A DNA stretch of 5,936 nucleotides, taken from contig DMMW01000061.1 in assembly GCA_003452965.1 (NCBI GenBank), positions 478-6,413 on the forward strand, read 5' to 3'. The position numbers and the translations under genes were made by a program. Numbering within the stretch: position 1 is the first letter of the stretch; every line of letters starts with the position of its first letter. The DNA comes from Elusimicrobiota bacterium (GTDB taxonomy: Bacteria > Elusimicrobiota > UBA8919). Below are positions 1 through 5,812 of this stretch, piece by piece. The notes below the pieces were generated by a model, which had not been told where the DNA came from, made no database searches, and saw only the letters and a program-made list of their open reading frames with translations.

Positions 1-171
1 GTAATCTAATTTAACGCCTTCATATCTTTCTAAATTTTTTAAATGCTTTTCAATTATATCCTTAAAATTCAAGCAGAGCTTCGCTCTGCCGCTACAACAA
101 ATTGTTACAAAATAATATCCATTTGTATTATAATCATAATTTTTTAATCGGATATTTTTTCTAAACTTCAT
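1..171 (-). CDS. REP-associated tyrosine transposase (RAYT, Y1_Tnp/IS200-like), N-terminal part
   Basis: This is a partial gene of 57 codons that runs off the left edge of the window. The ATG is at 169-171, 4 bases after the stop of the DUF1805 gene on the same strand, and no good SD is visible. The N-terminus (RKNIRLKNYDYNTNGYYFVTIC) is the characteristic opening of RAYT-type Y1 transposases, and KDIIEKH followed by GVKLDY fits the next helix and strand. The HUH motif and catalytic tyrosine would lie outside the window. Family members are single-strand nucleases that recognise REP hairpins preceded by GTAG. The residues after VTIC (CSGRAKLC), where relatives usually have a C-T-x-x-R-x-x-L-F type segment, are encoded by a REP-like hairpin at 73-97. 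The family call is confident; whether the protein is active cannot be judged from this part. Confidence 0.8.
   Translation of the reverse strand, partial: MKFRKNIRLKNYDYNTNGYYFVTICCSGRAKLCLNFKDIIEKHLKNLERYEGVKLDY
73..97 (-). repeat. REP-like hairpin with 5' GTAG foot, inside the RAYT frame
   Basis: A perfect inverted repeat has arms GCAGAGC (73-79) and GCTCTGC (83-89) around a 3-base loop. On the minus strand it is preceded by TTGTAGCG, so it has the GTAG-plus-hairpin form of REP elements recognised by RAYT proteins. A second copy with the same layout lies at 3326-3349; the shared foot and arm match at 14 of 17 positions, and all three differences are transitions. Confidence 0.7.
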
Positions 172-175
172 TATA

Positions 176-463
176 TTAACTAAGTTTTTCTAATGCTTCT
201 TTGCCGGTAATTCCTAACTTAACGCCAAATTTTTCCGCTTGTGTAGTCATTTCAACAATTTTAGCATTAAGCAAATCATCAACAGTTTGAACACCTCTTA
301 CAATGCAAGCTGCATCGCCAAGCTTCTCAGCTGTCTTTATATCCAGATAGCCGCACATAACAAAACCTTTTTCTGCCTTAACCAGAACCAGCATCGCATT
401 CTGCATCTGAATCTCATAACCAACCGCGGTTTTGTCACCTATTTTAATGTCTATTGTTTTCAT
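176..463 (-). CDS. DUF1805 (YunC-like) protein
   Basis: This 95-residue protein is about the full length of the DUF1805 family, which includes Bacillus subtilis YunC and archaeal homologues. Family-like segments are the start-proximal strand region (IKIGDKTAVGYEIQMQNAMLVLV), the GFVMCGYLDI core at about residues 33-42, and the GVQTVDDLLNAKI and GVKLGITGKEALEKL segments in the C-terminal half. No catalytic function is established for the family. No signal peptide or membrane segment is visible, so it is probably cytosolic. The start is supported by an AAGAGGA SD at 468-474, 4 bases from the ATG. The RAYT gene follows after 4 bases. A 13-bp dyad sits 26 bases upstream of the start codon. Confidence 0.85.
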   Translation of the reverse strand: MKTIDIKIGDKTAVGYEIQMQNAMLVLVKAEKGFVMCGYLDIKTAEKLGDAACIVRGVQTVDDLLNAKIVEMTTQAEKFGVKLGITGKEALEKLS

Positions 464-488
464 ATAATCCTCTTACATCAATTACCGG

Positions 489-515
489 CAGTTATTTGGA
501 AATTCCGAATAACTG
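489..515. promoter_or_regulatory. 13-bp inverted repeat upstream of the DUF1805 gene
   Basis: The arms CAGTTATTTGGAA (489-501) and TTCCGAATAACTG (503-515) surround one central base, with one mismatched pair. It lies between the possible promoter and the SD of the DUF1805 gene. The near-perfect symmetry with almost no loop looks more like an operator for a dimeric repressor than a terminator. No T-tract follows on either strand. Confidence 0.5.
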
Positions 516-554
516 AATTTTCCTCTAATTCATTTTCTTTGTATTTTACTACTA

Positions 555-583
555 TTTATATATAATTCTTTTATTCACTTAAA
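555..583 (-). promoter_or_regulatory. Possible weak sigma70 promoter for the DUF1805 gene
   Basis: On the minus strand TTTAAG (578-583) is separated by 17 bases from TATAAA (555-560). The -10 matches 5 of 6 and the -35 only 3 of 6 consensus positions. It would give a leader of about 85 bases that includes the dyad at 489-515. The AT-rich background makes chance matches easy. Confidence 0.3.
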
Positions 584-684
584 AGAAAGGAATGTGTACA
601 TTTTGCACATTGCTTTTCTCATGCAATTCGTTAGACTAAAACATACTCCTATTTACTTCAATAATAACAATCCCATCTGTTACT

Positions 685-709
685 AGTATGTTCCATTTTG
701 GAACATACT
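685..709. repeat. Perfect 11-bp inverted repeat in the 464-711 intergenic region
   Basis: The arms AGTATGTTCCA (685-695) and TGGAACATACT (699-709) surround a TTT loop. It begins 2 bases after the stop of the disrupted Abi-like gene, so it could terminate that transcript, but no T-run follows on the minus strand. A third copy of the half-site AACATACT occurs at 640-647, which favours a protein-binding site. The rest of the 248-base intergenic stretch holds nothing else I recognise. Confidence 0.5.
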
Positions 710-711
710 GT

Positions 712-1490
712 TCACTTACAATTAATAATTAATCTCACTAATAATCCAGTAAAATATAAAAAAGCTTCTACTTCAATTGGATTTATATTGTGTCTTTTAT
801 CAGAAGCATGCCTCTTATACTCATTTGCGTATTCTATATAGTTACACAAAAAACTTTTCCATTTTTGAGATATATTTAATTTAGTTAGTAATTCATCTTT
901 ATTGTTATCAAGTGTTTTACTATTTTTCAACACCATCCTACTTAATCCTTCTACAACATTATAACATTCAATAATTACTCCACCATAATCTTATGCCCAT
1001 AGTCAGACAAAGCTTTTTCATAATTTTTTTTCTCATTAGGAAAATCTGCCAAAAATCTTAAAGAATCTTCAATTAATTTTTCATCTAAAATTTCTGCTCC
1101 TCTTGGATAAAACATGCCATCTTTCCAGTTGATACCCAAATCCACATTAGAGTAACTTAAAGCACATTCTATCTCTTTCTCTATAATAAATTTTAAATCA
1201 CTTTTTTCATAAAATTCATAAAGTAAAACTAAAACTTTCAAAGTTCCTTGAAAGTTATCTTTAGTAACACTCCTTAAGGGTTTTATAAATTTACCAGAAA
1301 CTATTTTATTCTTTTTTATTTCGTCACTATTTATTCCTAATCCATAACAAATACTATAAAGTATAGCATTATAATCATCCCTTTCTTCTAAAGTATTGAA
1401 CAGTGAATTTATTCTATAAACAAATTTCTTTTGTTCGTTTTCCACAGATTCTTCTATTCTGAATATTTTATTAAATTTTTTTAATGACAT
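712..1490 (-). pseudogene. Frameshifted gene, Abi/HEPN-like C-terminus (abortive-infection type, tentative)
   Basis: Two adjacent frames look like one gene of about 259 residues broken by a single-base indel. The 5' part (975-1490) has a good SD (TGGAGA, 1496-1501) and encodes 171 residues ending ALSDYGHKIMVE. The 3' frame is open upstream of its first ATG (936), back to a stop at 991-993. It reads VIIECYNVVEGLSRMVLKN, a helix that continues naturally into the 74-residue part starting at that ATG. The frame change must fall in the 13 bases 978-990. The C-terminus (YIEYANEYKRHASDKRHN, then EVEAFLYFTGLLVRLII) resembles Abi-C or HEPN-like tails. R-x6-H (R42 and H49 of the 3' part) fits the loose HEPN RNase motif Rx4-6H. 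The N-terminal half includes GINWKDGMFYPRGAEILDEKL and is of unknown function. The indel could be a true mutation or an assembly error. Confidence 0.6.
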
Positions 1491-1549
1491 TTATATCTCC
1501 AGTATTTTTCTAATATTTCATTTGCTAATTTTGTTTTGACTTTTGAGTC
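1481..1549 (-). pseudogene. Truncated 3' end of an unidentified gene, cut by the adjacent element
   Basis: An open frame encodes 22 residues (DSKVKTKLANEILEKYWRYKCH) and ends with TAA at 1481-1483, overlapping the start of the Abi-like gene at 1490 by 10 bases. Upstream the frame meets a stop (1553-1555) just inside the GC-rich element that begins at 1549. The overlap is typical of coupled genes in an operon, so this is probably the tail of a gene whose body was lost. The residues KTKLANEIL resemble the GatB tail (NPKLVNEIL). It is too short to identify. Confidence 0.35.
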
Positions 1550-1679
1550 CCCTTATGGCTGACAATGAGCGAGTAATTTTTCGGAGTAGTCGGCGAGGAC
1601 TGTCCGAAGCCCCTCCTGGCGAAGCCGAAGGGCAAGTTCCACAGCCGCCGAAAAATTACGAGCGAAATAGCCATCGGGG
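1549..1679. repeat. GC-rich nested palindromic element (MITE-like or structured repeat)
   Basis: Outer arms CCCCTTATGGCT (1549-1560) and AGCCATCGGGG (1669-1679) enclose a second perfect pair, GTAATTTTTCGG (1573-1584) and CCGAAAAATTAC (1648-1659). Inside are further partial pairings: CGGC-x5-CTGT with ACAG-x2-GCCG, GCCC with GGGC, and GGC-GAA-GCC. Its base composition is clearly richer in G+C than the genes on either side. Open frames cross it on both strands, but their sequence is low-complexity and rich in P, R, E and G. I treat it as a non-coding mobile or structural repeat. Confidence 0.65.
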
Positions 1680-1691
1680 TGCATTTCTTTT

Positions 1692-1752
1692 GCTGACTTT
1701 TCTTTATGCAAGTAAAGAAAAGTTAGCGGGGGTGCAGGGGCGCGAAAGCCCC
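1692..1752. repeat. Two hairpins forming the second half of the GC-rich element
   Basis: The first hairpin has 14-base arms (1692-1705 and 1714-1727) with 13 matches around an 8-base loop. The second has arms GGGGC (1737-1741) and GCCCC (1748-1752) around GCGAAA. The octamer GGGGTGCA occurs directly before each hairpin region (1676-1683 and 1729-1736). An 8-T run (1768-1775) follows on the plus strand but is 15 bases from the last stem, so this is not a canonical terminator. It probably belongs with the element at 1549-1679. Confidence 0.5.
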
Positions 1753-1800
1753 GCGACTTTATATAAATTTTTTTTATCAAAATACTATAAAATATAAATT

Positions 1801-3258
1801 CTATTGCAACTTTCTTTTCAAAATCTCATTGACTAATTTTGGATTGGCTTTGCCTTTGGATTTTTTCATTACGGCACCGACTAATGCACCAATTGCCTGC
1901 TGTTTGCCTGATTTGTATTCCGCAACCGCTTTTTGATTTTCTGTAATTACTTCATCAACAATTTTTTCAATTGCACCTTCATCTGAAATCTGAATAAGAC
2001 CCTGTGATTTCACTATTTCTAATGCACTTTTACCTTCTTTATACATCTGCTCAAAAACCGTTTTTGCAATTTTACCTGAAATCGTGCTATCTGCTATAAG
2101 TTTTATAAGTTCCGCAAGTTTATCCGAAGATATCGGAGAGTAAGAAATATCTTTATTCTCGGCATTTAATTTACCAAGTAGTTCCGTAGTTATCCAATTA
2201 GATAATTGCTTCGCAATTAGCGTATAGAGAGGGGCGGATAAGGGAAAGTAACTGAGACAATTTTCAAAATAATCGGCAAGCACTTTTTCTGAAGTTAATA
2301 CACCGGCGTCATATTCCGATAGACCGAATTTTTCAATAAATCTGTTTTTGCGGGTATCAGGCAATTCAACCAGATTTTTTTTCATTTCATTAAGAAATAC
2401 ATCATCAACTTCTATCGGAACTAAATCGGGCTCAGGAAAGTATCGATAATCATGCGCCTGCTCTTTAGAACGCATTGATACCGTAGTACCGGATTTTTCA
2501 TCCCAAAGACGTGAATCCTGTAATATTTTTTCACCGGAGTTTAGTGTTTCTTCCTGTCGCTTAATTTCGTAATTCAATGCATCTCTTATTGCTTTAAATG
2601 AATTCATATTTTTAAGTTCAACTTTTACACCAAGCTTTTTTTCGCCAGCCGGCCGTATTGAAACGTTGGCATCACAACGTAGCGAACCTTTTTCCATATC
2701 ACAATCTGAAACGCCGATATATCTTATGATTGCTTTTAAGTTTGTAAGATATTGATAGGCTTCCTCAGGAGTTGACATATCCGGCTCGGATACTATTTCC
2801 AAAAGTGGGATTCCAGTTCTGTTATAATCAACCAATGAGTAATCCAGTTCCTGCGAACCAATTGCATGCAATAGCTTGCCTGCATCTTCTTCAAGATGGA
2901 TTCTAGTGATTCCGATTTTTTTTGTTTTATCATCAATCTTTATTTCCAGAGAACCTTTTTCACATAATGGTAGTTCATATTGCGATACCTGATAGTTTTT
3001 AGGTAAATCCGGATAGAAGTAATTTTTTCTTGCAAATATCGAATGTTTCGCGATTTTACAATCTACCGCAAGTCCTGCAAGTATTCCAAATTCAACCGCT
3101 TTTTTATTTAATACCGGAAGCACACCAGGCTGTCCTGTACACACGGGGCATATGTTTGAATTGGGTTCATTGCCAAATTCGGTTGAGCAACCGCAAAATA
3201 GTTTTGATTTTGTTTTTAGATGAACATGTACTTCAAGTCCGATAACTGTTTCGTACAT
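1801..3258 (-). CDS. gatB: Aspartyl/glutamyl-tRNA(Asn/Gln) amidotransferase subunit B
   Basis: GatB is the tRNA-binding kinase and amidation subunit of GatCAB. The complex converts Asp-tRNA(Asn) or Glu-tRNA(Gln) to the amidated forms in the cytosol, using ATP and glutamine. The 485-residue length is normal. Visible hallmarks are the N-terminal YETVIGLEVHV, the zinc cysteines C22, C24, C37 and C40, HLEEDAGK at 121-128, the family signature DYNRTGIPLLEIVSEPD at 144-160, RCDANVSIRP, and DYRYFPEPDLVPI. The C-terminal half carries the helical tail domain, ending NPKLVNEILKRKLQ. The ATG is preceded by an AAAGAGGTC SD (3265-3273) at good spacing. gatA and gatC are not in the window. The Nudix gene lies 111 bases upstream on the same strand and probably shares its transcript. 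Confidence 0.97.
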   Translation of the reverse strand: MYETVIGLEVHVHLKTKSKLFCGCSTEFGNEPNSNICPVCTGQPGVLPVLNKKAVEFGILAGLAVDCKIAKHSIFARKNYFYPDLPKNYQVSQYELPLCEKGSLEIKIDDKTKKIGITRIHLEEDAGKLLHAIGSQELDYSLVDYNRTGIPLLEIVSEPDMSTPEEAYQYLTNLKAIIRYIGVSDCDMEKGSLRCDANVSIRPAGEKKLGVKVELKNMNSFKAIRDALNYEIKRQEETLNSGEKILQDSRLWDEKSGTTVSMRSKEQAHDYRYFPEPDLVPIEVDDVFLNEMKKNLVELPDTRKNRFIEKFGLSEYDAGVLTSEKVLADYFENCLSYFPLSAPLYTLIAKQLSNWITTELLGKLNAENKDISYSPISSDKLAELIKLIADSTISGKIAKTVFEQMYKEGKSALEIVKSQGLIQISDEGAIEKIVDEVITENQKAVAEYKSGKQQAIGALVGAVMKKSKGKANPKLVNEILKRKLQ

Positions 3259-3285
3259 AATATTGACCTCTTTTTGATTGATTAT

Positions 3286-3424
3286 GTCATTCTTAGCCGC
3301 TGATGAACTTACCCGGCTATTGTTAGGCAGGGGAACCCTGCCACTACAATAACAACGGAATTTTTTACTTCATTTACGGTTCCCACCCATAATGGGCGAG
3401 GCTCGCCATAGGCGGCAGAATGAC
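3286..3424. mobile_element. About 140-bp terminally inverted element overlapping the 3' end of the Nudix gene
   Basis: The ends GTCATTCT (3286-3293) and AGAATGAC (3417-3424) are exact inverted repeats. The match continues inward (GCCGCT against GCCGCC) after a 2-base gap. Internal hairpins are TAGCCG with CGGCTA (3294-3299 and 3314-3319), the REP-like GTAG hairpin at 3326-3349, and GGCGAG with CTCGCC (3395-3400 and 3402-3407). It encodes no protein of its own, but it supplies the last 18 codons and the stop of the Nudix gene. No clear target-site duplication is visible. Confidence 0.55.
3326..3349 (-). repeat. REP-like hairpin with 5' GTAG foot, second copy
   Basis: The arms GGCAGGG (3326-3332) and CCCTGCC (3336-3342) surround a 3-base loop. 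On the minus strand TTGTAGT precedes the stem. The layout and orientation match the copy at 73-97 in the RAYT gene. It lies in the gatB-Nudix intergenic stretch. Confidence 0.65.
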
Positions 3425-3816
3425 TTCTTAGGGATTTTTTCCAGTAATTCCAAATCACTTTTATACTTTAAATATTTTGTTAGTTCATTAATTCTTATCC
3501 ATCTGGTTGTTATAATCTCGTCATCGTGTTTTCCAAGTTTTTCAATCGGTTTCATTAAAAACCATTCCACTTTTTTATAGACAATTTTTGTACCTCTATA
3601 AAAATTGTATTTAGTTTCGCCAAGTGATTTTATTATTTCGCATTTATAACCGGTTTCTTCAAGAACTTCGCGTTTCGCGGTTGCAGTTATAGTTTCACCT
3701 TTTTCTATATGTCCTTTGGGAAAAGTCCATACAATCTTACCTGAAAGATTTTTTACTTTGACAAGCAATATTTTTCTATCCACCAAAATTACGCCACCGG
3801 CCGAAATTTCTTTCAT
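3370..3816 (-). CDS. Nudix hydrolase (MutT/Ap4A-hydrolase-like)
   Basis: The protein hydrolyses a nucleoside diphosphate linked to another group; the substrate is not predictable. The full Nudix box Gx5Ex7REUxEExGU is intact at residues 35-57, with G35, E41, R49, E50, E53, E54 and G56, preceded by TFPKGH as in (di)adenosine polyphosphate hydrolases and small MutT-like enzymes. The Nudix fold covers about residues 1-130. Residues 131-148 (KSFCRLWRASPIMGGNRK) are encoded by the inverted element at 3286-3424, so the native C-terminus was probably replaced by repeat sequence. The ATG has almost no leader: the -10 box ends 7 bases upstream, so the mRNA is probably leaderless. gatB follows 111 bases downstream. 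Confidence 0.92.
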   Translation of the reverse strand: MKEISAGGVILVDRKILLVKVKNLSGKIVWTFPKGHIEKGETITATAKREVLEETGYKCEIIKSLGETKYNFYRGTKIVYKKVEWFLMKPIEKLGKHDDEIITTRWIRINELTKYLKYKSDLELLEKIPKKSFCRLWRASPIMGGNRK

Positions 3817-3823
3817 TTTTTAA

Positions 3824-3852
3824 ATTATACCAAATTATTTTAACTTATTCAA
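3824..3852 (-). promoter_or_regulatory. Extended -10 promoter for the Nudix gene, giving a leaderless transcript
   Basis: On the minus strand TTGAAT (3847-3852), a 17-base spacer and TATAAT (3824-3829) are followed by the ATG at 3814-3816. The -10 is a perfect consensus preceded by TGG, the extended -10 TGn. Transcription should begin at or within a base or two of the start codon, and no SD is present. Confidence 0.75.
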
Positions 3853-3856
3853 CAGT

Positions 3857-3885
3857 TTGACTTTCTGCTATTTATTTAGTAGTAT
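3857..3885 (+). promoter_or_regulatory. Promoter for the hemerythrin-DUF362-feoA operon
   Basis: TTGACT (3857-3862), a 17-base spacer and TAGTAT (3880-3885) match 5 of 6 and 4 of 6 consensus positions. The start site would be near 3892, giving a leader of about 30 bases. Its -35 lies 4 bases from the -35 of the divergent Nudix promoter, and the two lie on a small dyad (TCAA-CAGT-TTGA). Confidence 0.55.
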
Positions 3886-3922
3886 TGTTAAATATATTTA
3901 TTTAAATAAAGGAGCAAATTTT

Positions 3923-4405
3923 ATGGATATAATTGAAAAACTTATTGCAGGTCATCACGAAGTTAAAGAACGTGTGGATATTTTAAGTAAGGTTGTTAAA
4001 ACTCTTGATAGCGATGCTTTTATATGGGATAATGTATTAAAAATTTCAAGTTTTTTTGATAAAGAGGTTAAAGAACATTTTAAACTTGAAGAGAAAGTCT
4101 TATTCCCAATAATGAAAAAAGTTTTGCCTAAAGAAAAACAAGAAATTCTAAAAGAAATTGAATTGGAACATAAACCAATTTTAAAAATGCTTGAAGAATT
4201 TAAAAAAATTGCAGAAAAGCATTCAAACTTATCTTCGCGACTTATTAGGGAAAATTTCATAGCAATATCACATGATATTATTGAAAACCTTATTGTCCAT
4301 GCTAGAAAAGAAGATGAAAAGCTTTTTCCTCTAATAAAAATATATTTCAGTAAAGAAAATTATAAGGAACTTGAAGATGCGTATTTTAAGTACTTGAAAG
4401 TATAA
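3923..4405 (+). CDS. Hemerythrin-like HHE cation-binding protein
   Basis: This 160-residue helical protein has the HHE/hemerythrin arrangement of a non-haem diiron site. Candidate ligands are H11 or H12 (in GHHEV), H52 with E56 (HFKLE), H83 (in ELEHKP), and H126 with E130 (HARKE). Such proteins bind O2, NO or iron and act in oxygen or nitrosative-stress sensing, or in iron delivery and repair (family knowledge). No signal peptide is visible, so it is probably cytosolic. I chose the ATG at 3923 because an AAAGGAG SD precedes it by 9 bases; a longer reading from a TTG at 3857 would start inside the promoter. The stop shares TAATG with the next gene. Linkage to feoA favours an iron or oxygen role. 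It differs from RIC/YtfE in lacking the N-terminal ScdA domain. Confidence 0.88.
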   Translation: MDIIEKLIAGHHEVKERVDILSKVVKTLDSDAFIWDNVLKISSFFDKEVKEHFKLEEKVLFPIMKKVLPKEKQEILKEIELEHKPILKMLEEFKKIAEKHSNLSSRLIRENFIAISHDIIENLIVHARKEDEKLFPLIKIYFSKENYKELEDAYFKYLKV

Positions 4406-5568
4406 TGTCAACTGTATCCATTATCAGATGCTGTTCATATAACTACAAGGATGTTGAATTTGCGGTAAAAGAAGCAATTAAAAAAATTGGCGGAACTGAA
4501 AAATTTTTCAAGAGCGGTCAGAAAGTCTTAATAAAGCCTAATATCCTTTCTGCAAAATTACCTGAAAAAGCCGTTACTACCCATCCTGAAATAATTCGCG
4601 CAATAATCAGAATAGTAAAATCAGCAGGCGCAGTTCCCTCTGTCGGTGAAAGCCCCGGTGGTGCCGTAAGCGGTGCCGAAAGATTCTGGGATAAATGCGG
4701 TATTAAAAAAGTTTGTGAAGAAGAAAATTGCGAGATGCTTTTTTTTGAAAAAACAGGGGCAGTTTGTGTTCAATCTAAAAATCCAAAAAACAAATCATTA
4801 AAAACCCTTGAAATCGCTAGACCATGCCTTGAATATGATTGTGTAATTACTGTACCAAAATTTAAAACACATAATCTTGTTTTTCTTACGGGCGCAGTTA
4901 AGAATCTTTATGGATGCATACCCGGTTTAAGAAAATCAATGTATCATAAGCATGCACCTCATCCTATAGATTTTTCTGAAATATTGGTTGATATCCTCGC
5001 CATTATAAAACCTAAATTATCAATTATGGATGCTGTAGTAGGAATGGAAGGTGAAGGTCCGGCTGCAGGGAAGGCAAGAGATATTGGTCTTATTATGGCT
5101 TCTGATGATGCCGTTGCAATGGATACTGTTATGTGTGAAATATCCAATTTTAACATTAATAAAATGTATCATTTGCTTTCTGCCTCGGCATCCGGGCTTG
5201 GTTGTTCCGATATTAGTAAGATAGAAATTACCGGAGAAAAACTTGAGACTGTAAGAATAAAAAATTTTAAAGTACCTCCAAATTTTCTTCCTTATATGGT
5301 ACCTAAAAAGTTTGCCAAATTTATGGGAAATTTTATATCTGCCCTTCCCGTAATGGATAAGAAGAAATGCACGAAATGTATGACCTGTATAAAAGCGTGC
5401 CCGATGAAAGCAATAGAATTAAAAAATATTCCAAAAGTAGATAAATCCAAATGCATATTATGTCTTTGTTGTAATGAATTGTGTCCTGAGAATGCAGTGA
5501 AAATCAGGTATTCCATTTTAATAAGGATATTTTTATTTTTAAGAGAAATTAAGAGGCTGATATCATGA
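4405..5568 (+). CDS. DUF362 protein with C-terminal 2[4Fe-4S] ferredoxin domain
   Basis: This 387-residue protein has a DUF362 domain over about residues 1-290. Family-typical segments are KPN at 44-46, TTHP at 58-61, VPKFKTH at 150-156, the GAVKNLYGCIPG loop, DAVVGMEGEGP, and the ASDDAVAMDTV stretch. The C-terminus carries two CxxCxxCxxxCP motifs, C322/C325/C328/C332 and C350/C353/C356/C360, enough for two [4Fe-4S] clusters. A short hydrophobic and basic tail follows (ILIRIFLFLREIKRLI) and could associate with the membrane. The biochemical role of DUF362 is not established. The clusters suggest electron transfer, possibly with the neighbouring diiron protein (inference). The start codon overlaps the hemerythrin stop (TAATG) with only a weak SD, which implies translational coupling. 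The end overlaps feoA by 4 bases. Confidence 0.93.
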   Translation: MSTVSIIRCCSYNYKDVEFAVKEAIKKIGGTEKFFKSGQKVLIKPNILSAKLPEKAVTTHPEIIRAIIRIVKSAGAVPSVGESPGGAVSGAERFWDKCGIKKVCEEENCEMLFFEKTGAVCVQSKNPKNKSLKTLEIARPCLEYDCVITVPKFKTHNLVFLTGAVKNLYGCIPGLRKSMYHKHAPHPIDFSEILVDILAIIKPKLSIMDAVVGMEGEGPAAGKARDIGLIMASDDAVAMDTVMCEISNFNINKMYHLLSASASGLGCSDISKIEITGEKLETVRIKNFKVPPNFLPYMVPKKFAKFMGNFISALPVMDKKKCTKCMTCIKACPMKAIELKNIPKVDKSKCILCLCCNELCPENAVKIRYSILIRIFLFLREIKRLIS

Positions 5569-5801
5569 TTATTGTCTCATTATTAAATCTTGTTGAAAAT
5601 AAAACAGGAAGAGTAGTTAAGATTGAAGGCGGTCATGGAATACAAAAAAAACTTGAAACATTGGGCATAAGAAATAATGTTAAAATCAAAAAATTGAGCT
5701 CACAACTTATGGGTGGACCTATTATAATAAATGTCGGTCAAACGAAAATTGCTATAGGTAGAGGTATTGCAAATAAAATAATTGTCGAAACCAATGAATA
5801 A
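5565..5801 (+). CDS. feoA: FeoA family protein (ferrous iron transport)
   Basis: This 78-residue protein has the typical FeoA length and SH3-like beta-barrel pattern: GRVVKIEGGHGIQKKLETLGI, then VKIKKLSSQLMGGPIIINVGQTKIAIGRGIANKIIV. FeoA is a small cytosolic partner that supports FeoB-driven Fe(II) import. The ATG overlaps the DUF362 stop (ATGA) and is preceded by an AAGAGG SD at 5551-5556, 8 bases away. The next gene downstream looks like feoB, although 112 bases and a tandem repeat array separate them, instead of the short gap usual in feoAB operons. Confidence 0.92.
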   Translation: MIIVSLLNLVENKTGRVVKIEGGHGIQKKLETLGIRNNVKIKKLSSQLMGGPIIINVGQTKIAIGRGIANKIIVETNE

Positions 5802-5812
5802 TGAAGAGGGGA

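Noticed and set aside
239..565. 108-codon plus-strand frame antisense to the DUF1805 gene
   Set aside because: It is the complement of a well-supported gene with an SD and family-like sequence, and it runs into the AT-rich intergenic stretch.
1543..1797. 84-codon plus-strand and 75-codon minus-strand open frames over the GC-rich element
   Set aside because: Both frames are a by-product of a nested palindromic repeat. Their translations are P/R/E/G-rich with no recognisable domain, and neither fits the surrounding operon structure.
3030..3580. Plus-strand frames antisense to gatB (3030-3245) and to the Nudix gene (3392-3580)
   Set aside because: They are shadows of strongly conserved genes, with no SD and no family resemblance.
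3857..3922. N-terminal extension of the hemerythrin-like protein from a TTG at 3857
   Set aside because: The TTG is part of the -35 box, no SD precedes it, and the ATG at 3923 has a consensus SD and begins exactly at the HHE domain.
3955..4260. 101-codon minus-strand frame antisense to the hemerythrin-like gene
   Set aside because: It is a Ser/Phe-rich shadow of a Lys/Glu-rich gene; no SD-linked start stands out.
4959..5516. Minus-strand frames antisense to the DUF362 gene (4959-5156 and 5292-5516)
   Set aside because: They lie opposite conserved DUF362 and ferredoxin motifs and have no independent support.
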